The translations under genes were made by a program, and so were the position numbers. From positions 1-6,045 of the forward strand of contig JAWLBW010000291.1 in the NCBI GenBank assembly GCA_041687475.1: a DNA stretch of 6,045 nucleotides, read 5' to 3'. Positions within the stretch are counted from its first letter, which is position 1. Each line of letters opens with the position of its first letter. Shown here piece after piece: positions 1 through 3,703 of this stretch. The notes beneath the pieces were generated by a model. That model did not search any database. It was not told where the DNA came from and saw nothing but the letters and a program-made list of their open reading frames with translations. The DNA comes from JAWLBW01 sp041687475. GTDB taxonomy: Bacteria > J088 > JAWLBW01.

Positions 1-34
1 TCTCGGCAATAATGCTTTCTCCTTCGGGTTTCAT
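1..34 (-). CDS. 5' end of a leftward gene, product unknown (partial)
   Basis: An ATG read leftward from position 34 opens a frame that runs off the left edge, giving MKPEGESIIAE (11 codons). It is preceded on the minus strand by AGAGGT at about 42-47, seven bases before the start, which is a good Shine-Dalgarno match and the main reason to believe it. The peptide is too short for family assignment. It reads in the same direction as the Crp/Fnr gene to its right, but the gap of more than 300 bp makes a simple operon unlikely, so it probably has its own promoter within about 50-120. Confidence 0.6.
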   Translation of the reverse strand, partial: MKPEGESIIAE

Positions 35-95
35 GGTCGGCACCTCTCTGATTGCCTATATCCTACGCGAACATGCGAGGTCGGCGCTTTGCGCG

Positions 96-109
96 GGCAC
101 AAACGTGCC
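96..109. promoter_or_regulatory. Perfect 5-4-5 inverted repeat, possible operator
   Basis: GGCAC-AAAC-GTGCC has two perfect 5-base arms separated by four bases. It lies 62 bp upstream of the start codon of the leftward partial gene. The arm-spacer-arm geometry matches FNR-type sites (TTGAT-N4-ATCAA), although the arm sequence differs. Binding by the nearby Crp/Fnr-type protein is inference. It could equally be a short RNA hairpin or chance in GC-rich DNA. Confidence 0.3.
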
Positions 110-126
110 GCACGGGTGATCGTCGA

Positions 127-156
127 GGGAGAGATGGGGCGAGGGGGAAGAGGGGG
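127..156 (+). other. Four-tract G-quadruplex-forming candidate
   Basis: Four runs of three to five Gs (127-129, 136-139, 143-147, 152-156) are separated by loops of 6, 3 and 4 bases, which fits the G3+N1-7 quadruplex rule. The G-rich strand is the plus strand, that is, the template strand for the leftward genes on both sides. It lies about 95-120 bp upstream of the leftward partial gene. Folding in the cell is not shown by sequence. Confidence 0.5.
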
Positions 157-193
157 CGAGACGTGTCGCACGGATTGAAGGTCTGCTACGAAT

Positions 194-221
194 AATCCAC
201 AATCCCCAATCCTTCATCCAT
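194..221 (+). repeat. Short tandem repeat with 7-bp period
   Basis: Four consecutive heptamers read AATCCAC, AATCCCC, AATCCTT and CATCCAT, all sharing a central ATCC at the same phase. Only about four imperfect units are present. Heptameric tandem repeats of the AATCCCC type are known in intergenic DNA of some bacteria, notably cyanobacteria, but the array here is short and no function can be inferred. Confidence 0.5.
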
Positions 222-359
222 AAACCGGTTGTATGGGGGGGCGGGTCCGGAACCGACCTTGCAGGTGCCAAGGTGGTTTTTCACGCGTTTGCGCGCATCC
301 GCGTACCCGCAATGTGAACGCCGTGCATCCGGTCTGAAACCGTGCCGGACGCGGTCGGT

Positions 360-1085
360 TTATCGGTCGTCGGTCAGCAGGTCTTCGGGCAGGTCTTCGG
401 CAATGGCGACCAGGCGGTGGCCGGCACGTACGAGTACGCGGCGTTTGTCGGTGCGCACGATGCCGTCGGTTTCCCACTGGGTGAGAATGCGGCTTACGCT
501 GTACAAGGTCGTGCCCGTCATTTCGGCCAGCTCCTGCCGGGTGAGCTGCATGTCGATGAGCACGCCGCCTTCGACGCGGCGACCGGCCTGCCTGATGAGA
601 CGAAGCAGCCCGCGCGCCACCCGGCGTTCGACGTTTTCGGTCGCAAGCTCGCGAAAGCGATCCTGCATTTCCTGTATACGGGTGGTGAGAATGGAGACCA
701 CGTTCACGCCCAGCGCCGCCTCGCGGGCCATGAGGGCGTGCCACGCTTCGCCGCCCCAGCCGATCAGCTTCGTGGGCTCGACCGCTTCTGCCGTGGCCGG
801 ATATTCTTCATGGCCCAGCGCCGCCACGATGGCGAGAATCTGGCCGGGCGTGAGAAAGCGAATGACGACCTGCTGCCCGTTGGCGGTGACCTGGCTCAGA
901 CGCAGACGCCCGTCGACGACAAGGTAGAACCGTTTCGCCGGCTCGCCCTGGGCAAAGAGGGTGTCGCCGGCCTGCAGCGTCTCCGTCGTTCCCGCAGCGA
1001 AAATGCGTGCGAGCAGATCGTTGTCGAGCCCCTTCAGCAGGGGGGCAAGGCGTAGCTCGGGGTATTCGTCGAAAGGTTCTGCCAT
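360..1085 (-). CDS. Crp/Fnr-family transcriptional regulator
   Basis: This is a 241-residue cytoplasmic DNA-binding protein. The N-terminal cyclic-nucleotide-binding-type beta barrel covers about residues 12-120 (AGDTLFAQGEPAKRFYLVVDG near 39-59), a dimerisation helix about 125-165, and a winged helix-turn-helix about 181-222, with LTRQELAEMTG then TTLYSVSRIL as recognition helix. There are no cysteines, so an FNR-type iron-sulfur cluster is excluded. The Arg-Ser pair that binds cAMP in CRP is replaced by EEYPATAE (93-100), so cAMP is an unlikely ligand. Aligned with CRP, the recognition helix has Tyr195 in place of the base-reading Glu181, while Arg199 is kept, so its DNA site probably differs from the CRP and FNR consensus. 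I chose ATG at 1085 because residues before it are not domain-like. A TTG at 1115 would add ten residues; neither start has a clear ribosome binding site. It is divergent from the acyltransferase gene. The ligand is unknown. Confidence 0.93.
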   Translation of the reverse strand: MAEPFDEYPELRLAPLLKGLDNDLLARIFAAGTTETLQAGDTLFAQGEPAKRFYLVVDGRLRLSQVTANGQQVVIRFLTPGQILAIVAALGHEEYPATAEAVEPTKLIGWGGEAWHALMAREAALGVNVVSILTTRIQEMQDRFRELATENVERRVARGLLRLIRQAGRRVEGGVLIDMQLTRQELAEMTGTTLYSVSRILTQWETDGIVRTDKRRVLVRAGHRLVAIAEDLPEDLLTDDR

Positions 1086-1155
1086 GTCGAGCGGCCGCGG
1101 CTGCCGGGAGGGCAAAGCGCCAACCGGATTGAAATTAACTGATGTTGCGTGCCGT

Positions 1156-1198
1156 CTGCCGGCATTCGTGATAGAAATACTACCATTCGTTCCGGCAG
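1156..1198. promoter_or_regulatory. Inverted repeat enclosing a direct repeat in the divergent control region
   Basis: The 134-bp region between the two divergent genes contains CTGCCGG (1156-1162) and its exact reverse complement CCGGCAG (1192-1198). Inside lie two copies of CATTCGT (1163-1169 and 1184-1190) exactly 21 bp apart, about two helical turns, so they face the same side of the DNA. The enclosed segment is AT-rich compared with its surroundings, as expected of promoter DNA. Control of one or both genes, perhaps by the adjacent Crp/Fnr-type protein, is inference. No strong -35/-10 pair could be fixed here. Confidence 0.4.
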
Positions 1199-1219
1199 GA
1201 AACGCAACGGGGTAGGGGT

Positions 1220-2083
1220 ATGGTATATCATCCGAGCGGAATATTCTCGTGGGATCGCGTCTTCAAACCGTCGATCATGCAGCGTGTGCTGACGTTTCTC
1301 GGCTTGAAGATAGACGCGATCGTAATCTTCGTGAACTATCTGCAGTTTGCGGTCACGATTCTGCTGCTGCTTCCCTACCTGCCACTGGCCTGGCTAACGC
1401 GCTTCGTTCTCGGCGACCCTGCGGTGCAGAAGCTGAATCGGGTGTTCGGCTGGGTCTGGCTTGCGTGCTTCGGCGTTTATCGCCGTCGGTGGCGGCACCC
1501 CGAGCTCGACCGCGACGAGCCGTGCCTGTTCATGGCCGAGCACTTCAATCTCATCGACATTCCCCTGTACGCCACCACCTGGTATGGCGACACGCGCGCC
1601 CTGAGCGCCCGCGAGTACAAGCGCGTGCCCATGTACGGTTGGGTCATCGCTACGGCGGGCACGCTGTTCATCGAGCGTCGCGATCGGACGCAGGCCATTG
1701 CCGACCTGCACGCCCTGCGCGACCGTATGCAGAATACCGGCATCAACGGACTGGTCGTGCCCACCGGCACCCGCGCTCTCGACGCGCAGCTGCCGCCGTT
1801 CAAGCGCGGCGTGTTCTACTCGGCCGTCGAGTTGAAGAAGCCCATCGTACCGCTGTACCTCATCGGTCTCGAGCACCTGGTGGTCGGCAAGTACCACTGC
1901 AAGCCCGGGCGGGTCGACGTGGTGTACGGCGAGCCGATTCGCCCCGAAGAGCACCCCGGGGCCTTCGAAAGCGTCGACGCACTGCAGGCGCTCGTGCATG
2001 AACGTATGGCGACCGAGGGTCGCATGCTGCGCCTGCGACGCGACGAGCTCATTGCCGGTCGGCTGGCTCCCGTGCGTACCTGA
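1220..2083 (+). CDS. PlsC-like 1-acyl-glycerol-3-phosphate acyltransferase family protein
   Basis: This 287-residue protein belongs to the PlsC/LPLAT acyltransferase family, whose members move an acyl chain onto lysophosphatidate or related lysolipids at the inner membrane. A hydrophobic stretch at about 32-63 is the likely membrane anchor. The catalytic HX4D motif is H108-FNLI-D113. Motif II is at about 135-155 (VPMYGWVIATAGTLFIERRD), motif III is PTGTR at 181-185, and motif IV is KPIVPLYLIG at 207-216. Two family positions deviate: the usual NH before the catalytic pair is Glu-His, and the Glu of the PEGTR motif, which normally helps bind the glycerol-phosphate, is Thr182. The His-Asp pair is intact, so activity is plausible but the substrate may differ from standard PlsC. 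The ATG at 1220 follows G-rich ACGGGG/AGGGG; the next in-frame ATG (1277) has no ribosome binding site. It is divergent from the regulator and followed by a terminator. Confidence 0.88.
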   Translation: MVYHPSGIFSWDRVFKPSIMQRVLTFLGLKIDAIVIFVNYLQFAVTILLLLPYLPLAWLTRFVLGDPAVQKLNRVFGWVWLACFGVYRRRWRHPELDRDEPCLFMAEHFNLIDIPLYATTWYGDTRALSAREYKRVPMYGWVIATAGTLFIERRDRTQAIADLHALRDRMQNTGINGLVVPTGTRALDAQLPPFKRGVFYSAVELKKPIVPLYLIGLEHLVVGKYHCKPGRVDVVYGEPIRPEEHPGAFESVDALQALVHERMATEGRMLRLRRDELIAGRLAPVRT

Positions 2084-2214
2084 ACCACCGACATTCGACC
2101 GCCCCACGCTTCGGAATCCCGATATCGCCCGGGTCTTTCGCGCTCGCCGCTTTTCCGCCGCAGGGGGGACGAAGCAGATCAAGTCGTGTTTGTTTTCAGG
2201 TGTCGAGCCGTGTC

Positions 2215-2247
2215 GCCGGCATCCCCCCTCATTCGGCCGGCTTTTTT
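2215..2247 (+). terminator. Intrinsic terminator after the acyltransferase gene
   Basis: GCCGGC (2215-2220) and GCCGGC (2236-2241) form a 6-bp all-GC stem around a 15-base loop, followed directly by six Ts (2242-2247). It lies about 130 bp after the acyltransferase stop codon, and it separates that transcript from the small ORF downstream. The loop is longer than usual, but the stem and T run are clear. Confidence 0.7.
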
Positions 2248-2330
2248 CCTGACGCGGGGCGTCGACATGGCGATGGCTGCAGCGCCCAGATTGAGACATT
2301 GTTTTTCGCGGGGGGACTGGAAGGAGGGCG

Positions 2331-2378
2331 CAAAATATGTTTTATTGCGGTAAAGATACTCCTGTATCACATAGAGAC
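2331..2378 (+). promoter_or_regulatory. AT-rich probable promoter zone for the small ORF
   Basis: This patch is much richer in A and T than its surroundings and is the only such patch between the terminator and the small ORF. TTTATT (2341-2346) and TATCAC (2365-2370) with an 18-base gap are the best -35/-10-like pair, but each matches only about half to two thirds of the sigma-70 consensus. The location is credible; the exact boxes are not. Confidence 0.3.
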
Positions 2379-2379
2379 T

Positions 2380-2409
2380 CCCGGCAAGCCGGATCTTCCG
2401 GCGCCCGGG
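2380..2409 (+). other. Extended GC-rich hairpin in the leader of the small ORF
   Basis: GCCGGA (2388-2393) pairs with TCCGGC (2397-2402) around a TCT loop, and after a small internal loop CCCGG (2380-2384) pairs with CCGGG (2405-2409). The 11-bp total stem has no T run after it, so it is not a terminator. It probably sits near the 5' end of the small ORF's mRNA and could stabilise it or bind a regulator; this role is inferred. Confidence 0.4.
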
Positions 2410-2440
2410 GCACAGTCCTCAGCTTTCGGGGGACAAATCC

Positions 2441-2469
2441 GGGCATTCGCCCCTTTTCACCAAAGGAGG
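2441..2469 (+). promoter_or_regulatory. Ribosome binding site with possible sequestering hairpin
   Basis: AAAGGAGG (2462-2469) is a near-perfect Shine-Dalgarno, seven bases before the ATG at 2477, and stronger than any other in the window. Just upstream, CCTTT (2452-2456) is complementary to AAAGG (2462-2466) with a five-base loop, and a second small hairpin GGGC-ATTC-GCCC (2441-2452) competes for one of its bases. The site itself is certain; that it is masked and unmasked in the cell is inference. Confidence 0.5.
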
Positions 2470-2476
2470 ACCGGTC

Positions 2477-2674
2477 ATGAAAGCTGACGTGATCGAAATC
2501 GTCAAAGAGCCGCCCCTGAAGGGAACCCTTCGGGTCGGCACCCGTCTGAAACTGCACCACTTTTCGGGTGTCACCTGGGTGGTGAACTCGCACGACAACG
2601 GACTCGACGAGTTCCGTGACACTCCGTATCTCTACATTCCCAAAGGGTACGCCAGACGCACCGAAGTGGTGTGA
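2477..2674 (+). CDS. Small protein of unknown function (65 aa)
   Basis: I do not recognise this 65-residue protein. It is real by context: a strong AAAGGAGG ribosome binding site, a clean ATG start, a terminator isolating it from upstream transcription, and a stop 18 bp before the end of the convergent gene. The sequence has no signal peptide or membrane segment and no cysteine. Alternating hydrophobic and polar residues suggest a small beta-rich fold: GTLRVGTRLKLHHF (17-30), GVTWVVNSH (31-39) and TPYLYIPKGY (49-58), with a basic ARRTE near the end. An SH3-like or similar small barrel in the cytoplasm is possible but not shown. The upstream leader is structured and may control translation. 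Confidence 0.75.
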   Translation: MKADVIEIVKEPPLKGTLRVGTRLKLHHFSGVTWVVNSHDNGLDEFRDTPYLYIPKGYARRTEVV

Positions 2675-2692
2675 GCCCGGCCCCGGCGGCGG

Positions 2693-3613
2693 TCACTGCA
2701 GGTTTACGGCCTGCGACCATGAGACCGCCGCCCGGAAGGCCTCTTCAAGTTCCCTGTCGCCGATGCGAACCGGTATTTCGGCGGCCTCCTTCCAGAACCA
2801 GTCGCCGTACGACGGCTTCGCGAATTCGACCAGCTCAATGACGGCTCCCCCGGGCACGCGTCGCACCAGACGAACGACATTGAATCCGTCGGGTGTTTCG
2901 AGGGTGCGCGGGTACACGCTTCCGTCGGGTTGACCGGCCAGGCGTTCCAGAAGCAGGCGGGCCGCCTCGGCCGTGGCCGGGTCTTCTTCGCCCGCCATAT
3001 CGGCCGTTACTTCGGCAGGGCTTTCGATATCGACCAGGGGAAGAAGGCCCTTCTTCTCATGCACGAGCAGGGTGGCAGGTTCGAGCCCCTGCCGTCGCGC
3101 GGTTGCGGCGAATGCGGTCGGTGTCTGAACGACCCCGTCGAGAAACGTTGACGCGCCGCTCTTCGCGGCTTCGCCCGGTTGCCGGGCGCTGCGGTAATAC
3201 TTGAAGGCCCGGCTCTGCGCGAAATCGGGAAGCACGCCCACATACAACCAGCTTTCGGTGTCGTCGCCGTACACGCCGCGCAGGCGCGCCAGGGTTTCGG
3301 CGTCACGGGTCTGTCGGGCGATGCGTTCGTCTTCGGCCACCCACGTCGACCGATCGAGCCGCACGCCCTGACGTTCGAGCACGGCCGCGGCGAGATAACC
3401 TTGTACGAGTTGCGCCAGTGCGGTTTCGGGTTTGCCCGAACCCGGATAGTACACCTCGACGTGCGCCTGCCGTAACGCAAGCTGTCGGGGCGTAACGACG
3501 TGGGGGCCGATTTCGGCCACGATGCCGTCGTCGGTCGGGTAGAGAAAAACAGCCGCGACGGCGGCCAGCAAGACGACCGCCGGGCCGAGAATTCGAAAAG
3601 CGGTAGGATTCAT
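2693..3613 (-). CDS. Membrane-anchored SurA N-terminal-domain-like protein (periplasmic chaperone type)
   Basis: This 306-residue protein has a single hydrophobic segment at about residues 8-25, a likely uncleaved anchor placing the rest in the periplasm. Residues about 31-105 resemble the SurA/parvulin N-terminal chaperone domain: a short IVAEIGPHVVTPRQLALR strand-helix start, then ALAQLVQGYLAAAVLERQGVRLD, the typical helix pair of SurA-N. SurA-type proteins escort unfolded outer-membrane or exported proteins. I cannot see a canonical parvulin peptidyl-prolyl isomerase domain in the C-terminal half; the piece PDGFNVVRLVRRVPGG (241-256) faintly recalls the end of one. It is convergent with the 65-aa gene (18 bp apart) and divergent from the PhoX-like gene with a 90-bp gap, which suggests a role in handling exported proteins. 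The ATG start at 3613 has a weak ribosome binding site. The assignment rests on recalled family pattern, not on a search. Confidence 0.65.
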   Translation of the reverse strand: MNPTAFRILGPAVVLLAAVAAVFLYPTDDGIVAEIGPHVVTPRQLALRQAHVEVYYPGSGKPETALAQLVQGYLAAAVLERQGVRLDRSTWVAEDERIARQTRDAETLARLRGVYGDDTESWLYVGVLPDFAQSRAFKYYRSARQPGEAAKSGASTFLDGVVQTPTAFAATARRQGLEPATLLVHEKKGLLPLVDIESPAEVTADMAGEEDPATAEAARLLLERLAGQPDGSVYPRTLETPDGFNVVRLVRRVPGGAVIELVEFAKPSYGDWFWKEAAEIPVRIGDRELEEAFRAAVSWSQAVNLQ

Positions 3614-3618
3614 GGTCG

Positions 3619-3627
3619 TGGTATACT
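3619..3627 (+). promoter_or_regulatory. Extended -10 promoter candidate for the PhoX-like gene
   Basis: TGGTATACT fits the extended -10 form TGnTATAAT with five of six -10 bases matching. No -35 box is evident, which is usual for extended -10 promoters. Transcription would begin near 3634, giving a leader of about 70 bases before the ATG at 3704. It lies just upstream of the start codon of the opposite, leftward gene, so the two promoters would overlap. I saw no PhoB-type box (paired CTGTCAT) in the gap. Confidence 0.45.
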
Positions 3628-3703
3628 GCGCAACGATTCACTCACAGCATACACCGGTCGAAAAGATGCCGCATACGTACCGCTCGGGCATGGAGAAAGC
3701 CCG

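Larger units (their letters stand above)
35..359. other. Intergenic region without a supported gene
   Basis: About 325 bp separate the leftward partial gene from the stop of the Crp/Fnr gene. The one longer open frame here (leftward, 56-271) is proline- and serine-rich with no ribosome binding site or recognisable domain, so I do not call it. The stretch holds a 5-4-5 inverted repeat (96-109), neighbouring short palindromes (84-94 and 104-114), a run of four G tracts (127-156), a 7-bp-period repeat (194-221) and a run of seven Gs (235-241). I could not find a convincing intrinsic terminator for the Crp/Fnr transcript. Confidence 0.6.
2084..2476. other. Gene-free interval between acyltransferase and small ORF
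   Basis: About 390 bp carry no supported gene. The first part (2084-2214) shows nothing I can name. It is followed by an intrinsic terminator (2215-2247), an AT-rich patch (2331-2378) that is the most promoter-like stretch, and a hairpin-rich leader (2380-2461) that leads into the ribosome binding site of the 65-residue ORF. A rightward open frame from 2200 crosses the terminator and lacks coding character, so I do not call it. Confidence 0.6.

Noticed and set aside
286..300. Small CGCG palindrome as terminator of the Crp/Fnr gene
   Set aside because: Read on the leftward transcript it gives CGCG-CAAA-CGCG followed by A-rich sequence, not a U run, and the stem is only four pairs.
342..1055. 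Rightward open frames across the Crp/Fnr gene
   Set aside because: They are antisense to a gene with unmistakable Crp/Fnr domains and have no ribosome binding site.
1221..1229. TGGTATATC as an extended -10 box with translation from the ATG at 1277
   Set aside because: The ATG at 1277 has no ribosome binding site, no -35 is present, and the G-rich sequence before 1220 supports the earlier start; not excluded but weaker.
1394..2299. Leftward open frame antisense to the acyltransferase
   Set aside because: It passes through the terminator at 2215-2247 and has no recognisable domain; the rightward frame carries HX4D and the other PlsC motifs.
2200..2487. Rightward 95-codon frame upstream of the small ORF
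   Set aside because: It crosses the terminator and overlaps the strong ribosome binding site and start of the 65-aa gene in a different frame, with no start signal of its own.
3500..3703. Upstream in-frame extension of the PhoX-like gene from a GTG at 3500
   Set aside because: It runs antisense through the start of the leftward SurA-N-like gene, and residues 69 onward form a complete signal peptide preceded by GGAG; the extension would bury that signal.
3614..3703. PhoB (Pho box) site upstream of the PhoX-like gene
   Set aside because: I looked for paired CTGTCAT-like heptamers and found none, so phosphate control cannot be claimed from this sequence.
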